Shown here: positions 14,701 through 22,845 of the stretch, piece after piece
Layout of the letters: every line of letters starts with the position of its first letter
Position numbering within the stretch: position 1 is the first letter of the stretch
Assembly (NCBI GenBank): GCA_900320865.1
Contig: ONTT01000013.1
Coordinates: 1-49,827 of the forward strand
Direction of reading: 5' to 3'
DNA: 49,827 nucleotides
DNA from: an uncultured Bacteroidales bacterium
GTDB taxonomy: Bacteria > Bacteroidota > Bacteroidia > Bacteroidales > Paludibacteraceae
Program-made: the position numbers and the translations under genes
Notes under the pieces: model-generated
The model's input: the letters and a program-made list of their open reading frames with translations, nothing else
Databases searched by the model: none
Told to the model about the DNA's origin: nothing

Positions 14701-17700
14701 GTATTGGGGACGCGGCGCGTTTGGTCTGCCTTGGAAATCCATCGGATCGAACTACGGTGTAGAAAACGAAAGCGAACACCGGTTCCAAGGTACCTTTGAC
14801 GGTCAAGGACATGTAATCTACGGTTTGTACCAAGAGAACACCGGTATGCCTATGCGTGACGGTTACGGAGGTTTCTTTGGATGGGTCGGTGACGGCGCGG
14901 TCATCAAGAATGTCGGTATTGCGGCTTCCTGTCTGGACTATCAGAATTACGATACGCGTGGTGTCTATGACGATGCTACCAAATACTGGTTGCAATGCGG
15001 TGTGGGAACACAAGGCAATCCGAGTCGCGTTGGTATGATGGCGGGCTTCGTAGTCGATTCTGTTACATTCGACCAGTGTTATACCGAGGGAAATATCTTC
15101 GTGCAATCGGATGGCTTTTACGGCTTAGGCGGATTTATCGGACAATTGGGTGATGAGTTCTATTATAATATCGCCAAAATCACCAACTGCTATTCGCGCG
15201 TCAATATTCATAACACCAGCCCTGTGGATACGATCGATTACAATCCTCAGGGATATGGTTTCGCGGTATTTGGCAAACAAATTCCTATTACGAAAAGCTA
15301 CAGTGCGGGACATACCCATCACTCGTTCGCCAATGCCAATAACTCGTACGGTGATGAAGTGGCGAATTGCTATTATGACAAGGAATTAGTCAACGTAATG
15401 GATTCCTATTCGTGGGGCGGAGTTCACTATATCGGTGGCCCGAAGACCACGAACGAGATGCACGCGAAAGCGACATTCGTTGATTGGGACTTTGAGAATA
15501 TATGGGGACGTAACGAAGCCATCAATGACGGCTACCCCTACTTGCGCGTCTTCTATGAAGGAGCACCCGCAGATAGCGAAGATCCGATTGTGGTAACAGG
15601 TATCACGCTCAACGTAACGGACACGACAGTCATAGGAGGAAGCAGTTTCCAACTCATTGCAACGATCTTGCCTGAGGATGCCCAAGATAAGCGTCTCTCA
15701 TGGTCAATAAGTGACAGTCCGTCATGGTACACGATAGACGAGAATGGCTTTGTTACTACGTATCTGGTTGAGAACCAATTAGGTTATGCAAATACATATA
15801 CCATTACGGTTACTTCCCATGAAGGAGACTACAAAGCAACCTGCAAACTGAAGATCGTGCAACCTCGCCCGTATATTGAACCGATGGCTTATCGCCGTAT
15901 AGGTGAGAGCGAATGGGTATATAAGAAACAAAGCGTATTCTTTGAGAACTTCGAATATATGATGATTGCTTATACGACGCCTGATGCCACCAATCATGGC
16001 TTCAACTGGTCGGTAAGCGACGAACAAATCCTTTCTGTTACCCCGATGGCAGACACAACGTGTTATCTGGCCAGTGTGTATGGCACCTACCATTGTGCGC
16101 GTGCCATTGTTCGGGCTAAACAACAAAGCGAAACGGCAGCACAGGTGTATGCCTCCCTTCCGAGTGGTTTGAGAGCCGACTATGGTATAAAACCGTATTT
16201 GGCAGAGTTGGCGTGGATCAGTATCTATCAGCCGCCCACATACGAAGCGTATTATGGAACCGTTTATCCGGAACCCGAAACGGAGATGGAAGGCGGAAGT
16301 ACGCGACAGTTGGGTGTTCAGGTGAAAGCATCTTATATGTATAACGGAGGACTCAACTACACCGACAATATCTCTTATCTGCCGACGATCCAATGGTCGT
16401 CATCCAATACCAACGTATTGACGGTGGATCAAGAAGGCTTGGTAACGGCAGTCGGTGCTGGTTCTGCCACCATCACAGCAACGGCTGTGGGAACGGAGAT
16501 TAGCAGCACTACGGCTCAGATTACTGTTCAGGCGGTGGAAGCACAGAGCATTACCATCAATGAGTACACCGGTTCCAATATCGAAATACGCGAAGGAGAG
16601 ACCTTCCAACTCACGGCAACCGTCCTGCCGGAGAACACCACCGACAAGACTGTCACATGGGAATCAAGCAACACCAATTATGCGACAGTGGATCAAAATG
16701 GTTTAGTGACCGCAGTGAAGGGTAGCAGTTATGGTAATAGCGTGACTGTTTATGCACGCTCAAGCAAACAATATGTTGAAGCATACGCGTACTTCAAAAT
16801 CAAAGATATCCCCGTCGAGGATGTGATACTCAATACCCATGAGTTGGTGGTGTATATTGGCGAGAGTCTCCAATTAGAAGCAACGGTACTGCCGGAGAAT
16901 GCATCGAGTAAATCCATATATTGGTCAACTACCAATTATTCGGCGGTAGAGGTGGTATCCGGTACGGGAGTCATTACTGCTAAAGCGGCAGGTACAGCAG
17001 ATATCGTCGCTCGTGCTGGCGACTCAAGCAATGGTTACCACTATGACACCTGTCACGTCACTGTCAAACCGCACGAGTTGATTTTGAGCGAACACGAACT
17101 GACCCTGTATGTAGGCGAAACTTATCAGTTGGAAGCAACGACTATTCCAGAGAGCAATCTGAATGTTACCTGGATTACCAAATCGTCCATTATCGCGAGT
17201 GTAAAAAATGGCTTGGTAACCGCCAAGAAGGCAGGCAACACGCAAATCATCGCCCGTATAAGCAGCCGCGGAACGTATGTGTATGACACCTGCGAGGTGA
17301 CCGTCAGACTACACGAACTTATTTTGAGCGACCATGAACTGAGCATGTATGTAAGTGACACCTATCAGCTGGATGCGATGATTATTCCGGAGAGCAATCT
17401 GAGCATTACCTGGAGTTCAAAATCTACCGCTATCGCGAGTGTAAGCAATGGCTTGGTAACCGCCAAGAAGGCAGGCAACACGCAAATCATCGCCCGTATA
17501 AGCAGCGGCGAAACGTATGTGTATGACACCTGCGAGGTGAGTGTGCTCAACAATGAGCCGCAGCCGACAAGTTACACCATCCGCTTCCTGAACTACGACG
17601 GCACGGAGTTACAGAATACGCAAGTGCTGGAAGGAAATGTACCAACCTATAACGGAACTACTCCTACCAAACCGCAAGATGAGCAATATATCTACACGTT

Positions 17701-18157
17701 TATCGGATGGCAAGATACAAATGGAGTGGATTATACGTATTCCAACATGAATAATCTACCGGCAGTATCTTCCAATATGGATTACACGGCGCAATATCGT
17801 TCTGCCGAAATCCCGAAACCGAGTTATACGATTACGTTCGTTAATTGGGATGGCGAATTGTTGGAAGAATACTTGTTGGAAGAGGGGACAATGCCTGTTT
17901 ATACGGGTGTCACCCCGACTCGTCCGGAAGATGAAGATTATACTTACGAGTTCTGCGGTTGGTTGCCGGAGATTGTAGCCGCCGTAGCCAATGCAGACTA
18001 CACCGCACAGTTCACGGCTACGGAGAAATCGCATGAAGGCATAGAGGACATCCCTGCTTCCGATACCGCCGCTCCGCAGGAAATCCTCATCAACGGCACT
18101 ATCTACATCCTCCGCGGAGAACACATCTTCACCATTCAAGGACAGAAAGTGAGGTGA
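11717..18157 (+). CDS. Giant secreted surface protein with GLUG-like, InlB-like and BIG2 repeats
   Basis: The chain has 2146 residues with a signal peptide (MNMKKILFITLALLSVVAMQAQ). Residues about 25-830 and 910-1285 hold beta-helix-like GLUG-type repeats (for example GLFSYVGKNAVVRNLKVTDA). Around 835-900 is a Listeria-Bacteroides repeat (FNSNGGAAVPTKYVY ... GYLFAGWYKD ... LYARW). About 1290-1950 contains several BIG2 Ig-like domains, and two of them (17079-17558) are near-identical. Two more InlB-like modules follow. It ends in the short tail INGTIYILRGEHIFTIQGQKVR, split here as INGTIYILRG and EHIFTIQGQKVR, shared with three other secreted proteins of the window. A role in adhesion or surface binding is likely; the ligand is unknown. 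Confidence 0.88.
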   Translation: MNMKKILFITLALLSVVAMQAQTYWNGTSNKVFSGSGTQADPYLISTPEQLAGLAERTNVDKEDFAGKYLKLTADIYLTNFNDPDTANWKQWEPIAHSLMQWGEETDYGYFRGHFDGNGHTVYNLYYGKGMNWADDWNPQDLDLDLSSYDFSVMNKALFVNLDGGTIENLNIANAKMAGVNQALLVLNAEANSVIRNCHVEGVLRGTQSGCNGLAHTNKGLIENCSATVNTNLQGGGAFVGTNEATGVIRNCTSDGFMRCTMGAGAGFVSSNTGLIEKCTANVHIQALGGPDAQTNAVGGHTFNYRSGAGFVLENSGTVRECAALGGVDGEGTSTNYVWASAIAGFAYRNWNGRIESSYCTGALRDVSDSTGVGGDPTIAMFCYNNGENAQHQSDDAYRGDIFNCYTTSTIRHHDANYYRNSIHPFIGKYHDFGGFNTEYQGNVEPSQQIGCFFANEGLPTISEQSGASWNGIGMPLADMKTQAFVNKLNQLAAFFGTSQWELRDGLPRPSGVYQPVTAGLLGGGDGTKNNPYLISTKEHLENLALLSSMGMTFFNQYIKQTADIALNAPFAEWEYTAPTAWTPIAAKNTHPYYSTAIENWFRGTYDGDFHKVENMYINSLTSGNYGLFSYVGKNAVVRNLKVTDAYIRADGNIGILTGYLAESARIIQCHTSGDVEWKTNNGASIGAFTGELGAYVLVLNCSSEAKMVGGGAYNGIGIVHGSSFHVWSQDTCINFLFTGNINNGERCIVGSSYAGFQYNENEFIDRDKHPGLNCGKDGFHGRETTQWLQSKEFVNLLNYGVSRWNARHDADLQLNYWQFNEGEYPTIAVDAAWRPEVAIAFNSNGGAAVPTKYVYANSEALAPQRPLRDGYLFAGWYKDAGLTQFYEWKAERPTASMTLYARWREDQRWDVDITPFQNDFAKTYHIQTAAQLRGLMALQNGLYDWGEKNDCNGNSNKLMYPTNPISQTLAPISFAGKTIVLDNDIILCDTTDWQYWGRGAFGLPWKSIGSNYGVENESEHRFQGTFDGQGHVIYGLYQENTGMPMRDGYGGFFGWVGDGAVIKNVGIAASCLDYQNYDTRGVYDDATKYWLQCGVGTQGNPSRVGMMAGFVVDSVTFDQCYTEGNIFVQSDGFYGLGGFIGQLGDEFYYNIAKITNCYSRVNIHNTSPVDTIDYNPQGYGFAVFGKQIPITKSYSAGHTHHSFANANNSYGDEVANCYYDKELVNVMDSYSWGGVHYIGGPKTTNEMHAKATFVDWDFENIWGRNEAINDGYPYLRVFYEGAPADSEDPIVVTGITLNVTDTTVIGGSSFQLIATILPEDAQDKRLSWSISDSPSWYTIDENGFVTTYLVENQLGYANTYTITVTSHEGDYKATCKLKIVQPRPYIEPMAYRRIGESEWVYKKQSVFFENFEYMMIAYTTPDATNHGFNWSVSDEQILSVTPMADTTCYLASVYGTYHCARAIVRAKQQSETAAQVYASLPSGLRADYGIKPYLAELAWISIYQPPTYEAYYGTVYPEPETEMEGGSTRQLGVQVKASYMYNGGLNYTDNISYLPTIQWSSSNTNVLTVDQEGLVTAVGAGSATITATAVGTEISSTTAQITVQAVEAQSITINEYTGSNIEIREGETFQLTATVLPENTTDKTVTWESSNTNYATVDQNGLVTAVKGSSYGNSVTVYARSSKQYVEAYAYFKIKDIPVEDVILNTHELVVYIGESLQLEATVLPENASSKSIYWSTTNYSAVEVVSGTGVITAKAAGTADIVARAGDSSNGYHYDTCHVTVKPHELILSEHELTLYVGETYQLEATTIPESNLNVTWITKSSIIASVKNGLVTAKKAGNTQIIARISSRGTYVYDTCEVTVRLHELILSDHELSMYVSDTYQLDAMIIPESNLSITWSSKSTAIASVSNGLVTAKKAGNTQIIARISSGETYVYDTCEVSVLNNEPQPTSYTIRFLNYDGTELQNTQVLEGNVPTYNGTTPTKPQDEQYIYTFIGWQDTNGVDYTYSNMNNLPAVSSNMDYTAQYRSAEIPKPSYTITFVNWDGELLEEYLLEEGTMPVYTGVTPTRPEDEDYTYEFCGWLPEIVAAVANADYTAQFTATEKSHEGIEDIPASDTAAPQEILINGTIYILRGEHIFTIQGQKVR
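17079..17558 (+). repeat. Recent tandem duplication of a BIG2 domain
   Basis: Two 240-bp units encode HELILSEHELTLYVGETYQL... and HELILSDHELSMYVSDTYQL.... Their 3' parts (about 17205-17300 and 17445-17540) are almost identical at DNA level, including synonymous positions, which points to recent duplication or gene conversion. Confidence 0.8.
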
Positions 18158-18172
18158 TTGGATGCCGAACAG

Positions 18173-18207
18173 GTAAAAAAAAAGAGACGGCCTAATGGTC
18201 GTCTCTT
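18173..18207 (-). terminator. Intrinsic terminator of the infC-rpmI-rplT operon
   Basis: An 11-bp stem (AAGAGACGGCC at 18182-18192 with GGTCGTCTCTT at 18197-18207) with a TAAT loop is followed on the minus strand by a long U run (plus-strand A run 18174-18183). It lies just after rplT and may also help end the surface protein transcript from the other side. Confidence 0.85.
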
Positions 18208-18224
18208 GGTTTGTAAGATTAACC

Positions 18225-18590
18225 TTACTTAGCTTTCTCAGCTTTCTTTTTCGCCTGATCAACGACTGCTTTGAATGCAGCGGGTTGATTCATAGCGAGG
18301 TCAGCGAGGGCTTTGCGGTTGATAACGATACCTGCTTTCTTGAGGCAACCCATCAACTGGCTGTAGCTCAGACCTTCGAGGCGAGCGGCAGCGTTGATAC
18401 GCTGGATCCAGAGTGCACGGAATGTACGTTTTTTGTTCTTACGATCGCGGTAAGCATACTGCAAACCTTTCTCCCATGTGTTCTTTGCAACGGTCCATAC
18501 ATTAGCACGACCACCAAAGTTACCACGGGTGAGCGACATGATCTTCTTGCGACGGTTGCGCGAAGCAACGTGATTTACTGATCTTGGCAT
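18225..18590 (-). CDS. rplT: 50S ribosomal protein L20
   Basis: L20 binds 23S rRNA early in 50S assembly. The 121-residue protein begins [20 protein letters not shown] and contains [20 protein letters not shown], a hallmark of L20, with the usual family length plus a short basic tail ([10 protein letters not shown]). It is the last gene of the infC-rpmI-rplT operon, 31 nt after rpmI, and is followed by a strong terminator. Confidence 0.98.
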   Translation of the reverse strand: MPRSVNHVASRNRRKKIMSLTRGNFGGRANVWTVAKNTWEKGLQYAYRDRKNKKRTFRALWIQRINAAARLEGLSYSQLMGCLKKAGIVINRKALADLAMNQPAAFKAVVDQAKKKAEKAK

Positions 18591-18621
18591 GTTTCTGTCC
18601 TTTCACTTTAATGGTTAGTAC

Positions 18622-18819
18622 TTAACGAAGCAACAGCATCTCCCGTACGGAGCGCAGGTTCGTTTGATCTACGAGCGCAACATGGGTCAAGTTGCGTTTT
18701 TGCTTTTTAGTCTTCTTCGTCAGAATGTGACTTTTGTAAGCGTGCTTACGCTTGATTTTACCGGTTCCGGTAAGCGTGAAACGCTTTTTAGCACCGGAGT
18801 TCGTTTTTACCTTTGGCAT
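18622..18819 (-). CDS. rpmI: 50S ribosomal protein L35
   Basis: The 65-residue basic protein begins [20 protein letters not shown] and continues with [20 protein letters not shown], matching the L35 family in length and sequence. L35 is part of the 50S subunit. The gene lies between infC and rplT, the normal order. The gap to infC is 159 nt, much longer than the gap to rplT, and holds repeats and a possible structured leader. Confidence 0.98.
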   Translation of the reverse strand: MPKVKTNSGAKKRFTLTGTGKIKRKHAYKSHILTKKTKKQKRNLTHVALVDQTNLRSVREMLLLR

Positions 18820-18978
18820 TTTGTTTTGAATTTAAAATATTAATACTAAAGTCTCGGGCAGCCACGCGTACTCAGACGCGGTAAAAAGGTAGGCCCTACG
18901 ACTTGTTTTTGGGCTTTACAGGAGTCTAACATCAGCCTTGACCGTCGCTTGACCGTCGTTCGACTGTCGTTCCAATCC
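18820..18978 (-). promoter_or_regulatory. Structured spacer between infC and rpmI, possible ribosomal-protein leader
   Basis: After the infC stop the RNA has an 11-nt repeat, then segments able to pair: CGCGT with ACGCG around CTGAGT, inside GGGC...GCCC. In many bacteria L20 represses its own operon through a leader structure upstream of rpmI. The position fits, but I cannot show that L20 binds here. Confidence 0.35.
18937..18969. repeat. 11-nt tandem repeat after infC
   Basis: On the plus strand CTTGACCGTCG occurs twice, followed by the variant TTCGACTGTCG. The array lies 10 nt after the infC stop on the minus strand. Confidence 0.75.
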
Positions 18979-19527
18979 TTATTTTTGACTCTTGGGGCTA
19001 ACGAACATTATCATTCGTTTCCCCTCGAGGTTTGGTACGTTGTCTGCTTTTCCGTATTCCTCGAGATCAGCGGCGAAGCGCGCCAGAAGCAGTTCGCCTT
19101 GCTCTTTGAACACGATGGAACGTCCGCGGAAGAAGACATATGCTTTCACTTTGTTGCCTTCTTTGAGGAATTCCTGCGCGTGCTTGAGTTTGAAGTTGTA
19201 ATCGTGATCGTCGGTTTGCGGACCGAAACGAATCTCCTTCACTTCCTGCTTCTTTTGGTTGGCCTTCGCCTCTTTTTGCTTTTTCTTCTGGGCGTAGAGG
19301 AATTTCTGGTAGTCTATCACACGGCAGACAGGCGGATTCGCCGTAGCGGCAATCTCGACGAGGTCGAGGTTCTGGTCATCCGCTATTTTCATAGCCTGTT
19401 GAAACGAGTAGATACCCTGCTCTACATTATCGCCAATAAGGCGCACTTGTGCGACACCGCGGATCTTATCGTTAATACGATGCGGGTCTTCTTTAATAAC
19501 TCGACCGCCACGCGGTCTGGGAGGAAT
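18979..19527 (-). CDS. infC: Translation initiation factor IF-3, probable AUU start
   Basis: IF-3 binds the 30S subunit and proofreads the start codon and initiator tRNA. The conserved chain includes [38 protein letters not shown] and [20 protein letters not shown]. The only in-frame ATG (19707) overlaps the -33 box of the promoter at 19677-19708. Downstream of the predicted transcript start (about 19670) I find no in-frame ATG, GTG or TTG before the conserved region. I propose the ATT at 19527 (giving 182 residues, [14 protein letters not shown]); ATA at 19536 and ATT at 19500 are alternatives. A rare AUU start is the known autoregulatory feature of E. coli infC. The leader contains the GTAGAAA repeat. 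Confidence 0.9.
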   Translation of the reverse strand: MPPRPRGGRVIKEDPHRINDKIRGVAQVRLIGDNVEQGIYSFQQAMKIADDQNLDLVEIAATANPPVCRVIDYQKFLYAQKKKQKEAKANQKKQEVKEIRFGPQTDDHDYNFKLKHAQEFLKEGNKVKAYVFFRGRSIVFKEQGELLLARFAADLEEYGKADNVPNLEGKRMIMFVSPKSQK

Positions 19528-19550
19528 AGTTGCTATAGTTTTAGCCTTTA

Positions 19551-19601
19551 GTAGAAAGTAGAAAGTAGAAAGACCGCTTTGCTCAAAGTAGAAAGACCGC
19601 C
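19551..19601. repeat. GTAGAAA-type repeat element, infC leader copy
   Basis: Three GTAGAAA units (19551-19571), then GACCGCTTTGCTCAAA, another GTAGAAA and GACCGCC. It lies in the 5' leader of infC, between the promoter and the start. Confidence 0.85.
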
Positions 19602-19676
19602 TCCCGCCTATCCCTTTCTTGTTAAACCTAACGCTTTCCGCGCGGGCACAATTTGCCCTACCATCGAAAAAGCGGA

Positions 19677-19708
19677 CAAAATTACAACAAATAATTGATA
19701 TACGCAAG
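19677..19708 (-). promoter_or_regulatory. Promoter of the infC operon
   Basis: Minus strand CTTG (19705-19708), a 20-nt spacer, and TAATTTTG (19677-19684). It sets the transcript start near 19670 and so rules out the ATG at 19707 as the infC start. Confidence 0.65.
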
Positions 19709-19765
19709 AAAATTCGAAGAATAATTGTGCTTTTGATAATTTTTTTTCACTTTTTTTACTATTTG

Positions 19766-19797
19766 CTTGCGCGCGTAAAATATTTTTCGTATCTTTG
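19766..19797 (+). promoter_or_regulatory. Promoter for the OB-fold-like lipoprotein gene
   Basis: CTTG (19766-19769), 20-nt spacer, TATCTTTG (19790-19797) followed by C. It is divergent to the infC promoter, giving a leader of about 60 nt. Confidence 0.65.
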
Positions 19798-19864
19798 CAC
19801 GCTAATTTGAATAAATGTGTAGCACAGTGAACCTCGAATATAATATCTTAAATACAATACAGTT

Positions 19865-20776
19865 ATGAAAAAGAGCATTTTAGTATTGACCGCAGTGGTC
19901 GCAATGGTATTTTTTGGTTGCAAGGAGAGTCCGTATATCAACCAGCCGGGTGACAATAGTTTCAACTATGACTCCATCCCTAGCATAGCGGATCCAGATC
20001 CCACACCCGATCCTGAAGGAGTGGTAATTCCTGAGGGTACAATCAACGTAAACGAAGCAGTAAAGATTGGCAAAAAACTACCAGCCTCAAACAAGGACAA
20101 TAAATATCCTTCTGAAAAAGTTTACTACATCAAAGGTTGGGTAGACCATTTCGATGCAAAAGAACGCGCAAAAGAAGACTTTGAAGAAAAGTTTGCACAA
20201 TACGGAAACGACTACATTTATTTGAAAGCTCGCAATGATGGCAGAGGAGCAAAAGAGTTCTACTGCTACCGCGTTTTAGGGCGTGCAGGTGCAAAGTTGC
20301 CGAGTCACGATGTGCTGCAAATTGGCGATTTTGTAGTCGTAAAATGTAATATTCTGAACTTCGGAGGAACAACTATTGAGAATGGAGGCACATGTTCAAT
20401 TGAGGTTTCTAATAATGTGGCATACAACGAAGCGTTCCCTATTCCAGACACTATTCACGCAACCTGCGCCGAAGCAGCAGCAGCAGCATTGGCATTGCCA
20501 GGAAATAATACTCCTAGTAAGGATATATATATTGTCGAAGGATATGTACAGAGCGCGGGCTACTCTGCTACCGTAAGTAGTGGTCAACAGATTTTCTGGG
20601 TTGATGATACACCTAATGGAACTAAGAAATTTGAGGCTTATTACTGCAACGTACCGAATGGTGAGGCTGTTCCTGTAGGTGCAAAAGTACGTCTAACCGG
20701 AGTGATAATGAAATATAACACAACACCGGAAATGAAAAATGGTGATGTGGAGATTCTCGAAGCTCCGCAAGAGTAA
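19865..20776 (+). CDS. Lipoprotein with two OB-fold-like domains
   Basis: The 303-residue protein has a lipoprotein signal with a lipobox near Cys19 (VVAMVFFGCKESP) and a proline/aspartate-rich linker. Two similar domains follow: one around VYYIKGWVDHF...GNDYIYLKARN...LQIGDFVVVKC, the other around IYIVEGYVQSAG...QQIFWVDDTPN...VGAKVRLTGVI. The pattern of a strand, a GYV turn and a later GD/GA-V-V strand fits OB-fold-type domains found in Bacteroidetes lipoproteins, but the ligand is unknown. It has its own promoter and lies 35 nt upstream of the PpiD-like gene. Confidence 0.7.
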   Translation: MKKSILVLTAVVAMVFFGCKESPYINQPGDNSFNYDSIPSIADPDPTPDPEGVVIPEGTINVNEAVKIGKKLPASNKDNKYPSEKVYYIKGWVDHFDAKERAKEDFEEKFAQYGNDYIYLKARNDGRGAKEFYCYRVLGRAGAKLPSHDVLQIGDFVVVKCNILNFGGTTIENGGTCSIEVSNNVAYNEAFPIPDTIHATCAEAAAAALALPGNNTPSKDIYIVEGYVQSAGYSATVSSGQQIFWVDDTPNGTKKFEAYYCNVPNGEAVPVGAKVRLTGVIMKYNTTPEMKNGDVEILEAPQE

Positions 20777-20811
20777 GAAACAAATAAAAATAAATATTTC
20801 AAATACAAAAA

Positions 20812-22842
20812 ATGGCAAGTTTACAAAAGATCAGAAATCATGGCGCCCTGTTGATTGTGATTGTGGGTGTAGCCATGTTAGCATTTATCCTTGGCGACTT
20901 CTTGAGAGATGGAAGTTCGCTGTTTCATCGCGACCGCGATAAAGTAGGCATCGTTGCCGGCGAGGCACTGTCCTACGCTGAGTATGAAGCAGAAATCAAA
21001 CAAATTGAGAGTTTCTATCCCGATGCACAAAAAGCAGAGATTCATGCGCAGATTCGTGACCAGGTATGGAATAGTTTCCTTCAGGAGCGTCTTTTCCGTA
21101 CGCAGGCTGAGAAGATCGGAATGATCGTAAAGGCGGACCGTATCGGTGAGGACGAGGCAGCAGAGTTGACGGAGTTGTTCCTGGGTGCTAATCCGCACCA
21201 TTACATCAAAGAGAATCCGTCTTTATTGGATGCCAACGGCGATGTGAACCGCGAAGGTATCATTCAGTTCATCAACAGCCTGAATGATGCAGATCCGGAG
21301 ATGCTTCAAAACCCGGAGTACGTACAGCAAGTAGCATCTTGGATGAACCTGGAGAAGACGGTTCGTAACATGTATCTGCAGGAGAAATACTACAAGCTGC
21401 TCCAGAGTCTGGTTCGCGTGAATTCGTTAGAGGCTGAGTTCTCGTTCAACAACCGCCAGCACGGCGTGAGTGCAGAATTTGTTATGCAGCCTTACTATGC
21501 GATTGCAGACAGTTTGGTCAAGGTGAGCGAGAGCGACATCAAGAAATTGTACAAGCAGAACTTATATCGCTACAAACAAGAGCCGACGCGTACCATCAAA
21601 TACGTCAGTTTTGCGAAAGCCCCGAGTGCAGAGGACTTCGAGGCAGCCAAGGCAGCTATGGAGCGCGTACAGGAGGAGTTCCGTACGACGGACGACGTGA
21701 TGCTGGTTGTTCAGCAGAACTCGGAAACCGTATACGACGGTCGCGACTATTCGCAAGAGAACGTACCTGCTCAGTTCAAGGATTTCGCTTTTGCGAAAGG
21801 AGCGAAAGAGGGTGATTGCACGGACTTGCTGTTCGACGGCGAGACCTATGCAATGGCTCGTATCATGAAAGCCGGTTATTCGCTGCCTGACTCTGTAGAG
21901 TTGAAGGCAATCATCGAAGGCGGTGAGGATCGCGAGCTTGGATGGGTTACCGAGGAGCAGTTGATTCGCGGTAATGCGCCGAAGGCGTTGATCGAGAAAG
22001 CCTTTGCCGGCAAGCGCGGCACGCAGTTTACCATTCCGGTAGGTATGGGTGAGATGACCTATGAGATCATGGAGGTTAGCAAAGCCACTCCGAAAGTGAA
22101 GTTGGCTATTCTCTCGCACACAGTGATTGCGTCCAGCAAGACCGAGTCCGCTATCTACAACAACGCATCTACTTTTGTCGTTGATCATAACAACGCAGAG
22201 GCTTTTGAGGCCGGAGCACAGGAAAACGGTTGGGTAGTTACCCCGCAATATGGTTTGAAGGCGCTGGCCGAAAAAGTAGGCAATATCAAAGACAGCCGTC
22301 AGATCGTTCGTTGGGCATTCGAAGCCAAAGAAGGTGAAGTAAGCAGTACCGTATATGATTGTGGCGACCAATATATCATCGCTACTTTAACCGACGTGAA
22401 CGAAGAGGAATACCGTCCGTTGGAGATGGTACGCGGCGAGTTGACTTATCTGGCCACCAACAAAGCGAAATACGAGTATGTAGCCGGTTTGATCAAGAAT
22501 GCTACCTCCTTGGAGGAAGTAGCTGAGATCCTGGCTCAACCGATTCAGAGCACGGAGCGCGTAGCGCTGAGTGACTATCGCTTTGCGAATACCGGTTTTG
22601 AGCCCGCTGTGATTGGTGCGACGCTCGCATTGGACGAGAATCAATTGAGCGAGGCCATCCAAGGCAACACCGGCGTCTTTGTAGTCAAAGCAGGTGCAGC
22701 CAACAACAGCACAGATGAGTTCCAACCAGCTCTTGAGAAAATGCAGTTAGGTTATAGCAGTTCTCAGCAACACATCGGTCAAGCTATGCAATTGATCGAA
22801 GAAGAGACTGAGATTACGGATAACCGCGCGAACTTCCAATAA
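20812..22842 (+). CDS. PpiD/SurA-like peptidyl-prolyl isomerase
   Basis: This 676-residue foldase is anchored by one N-terminal membrane helix (about residues 13-30, LLIVIVGVAMLAFILGDF) with the bulk in the periplasm. The SurA_N-like region covers about residues 45-240, and a parvulin-like rotamase segment follows (TIKYVSFAKAPSAEDFEAAK ... RELGWVTEEQ). A long C-terminal part resembles PpiD. These proteins assist folding of exported and outer-membrane proteins. The gene stands at the start of an envelope-related run, just before the transporter and pssA. Confidence 0.85.
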   Translation: MASLQKIRNHGALLIVIVGVAMLAFILGDFLRDGSSLFHRDRDKVGIVAGEALSYAEYEAEIKQIESFYPDAQKAEIHAQIRDQVWNSFLQERLFRTQAEKIGMIVKADRIGEDEAAELTELFLGANPHHYIKENPSLLDANGDVNREGIIQFINSLNDADPEMLQNPEYVQQVASWMNLEKTVRNMYLQEKYYKLLQSLVRVNSLEAEFSFNNRQHGVSAEFVMQPYYAIADSLVKVSESDIKKLYKQNLYRYKQEPTRTIKYVSFAKAPSAEDFEAAKAAMERVQEEFRTTDDVMLVVQQNSETVYDGRDYSQENVPAQFKDFAFAKGAKEGDCTDLLFDGETYAMARIMKAGYSLPDSVELKAIIEGGEDRELGWVTEEQLIRGNAPKALIEKAFAGKRGTQFTIPVGMGEMTYEIMEVSKATPKVKLAILSHTVIASSKTESAIYNNASTFVVDHNNAEAFEAGAQENGWVVTPQYGLKALAEKVGNIKDSRQIVRWAFEAKEGEVSSTVYDCGDQYIIATLTDVNEEEYRPLEMVRGELTYLATNKAKYEYVAGLIKNATSLEEVAEILAQPIQSTERVALSDYRFANTGFEPAVIGATLALDENQLSEAIQGNTGVFVVKAGAANNSTDEFQPALEKMQLGYSSSQQHIGQAMQLIEEETEITDNRANFQ

Positions 22843-22845
22843 TAT

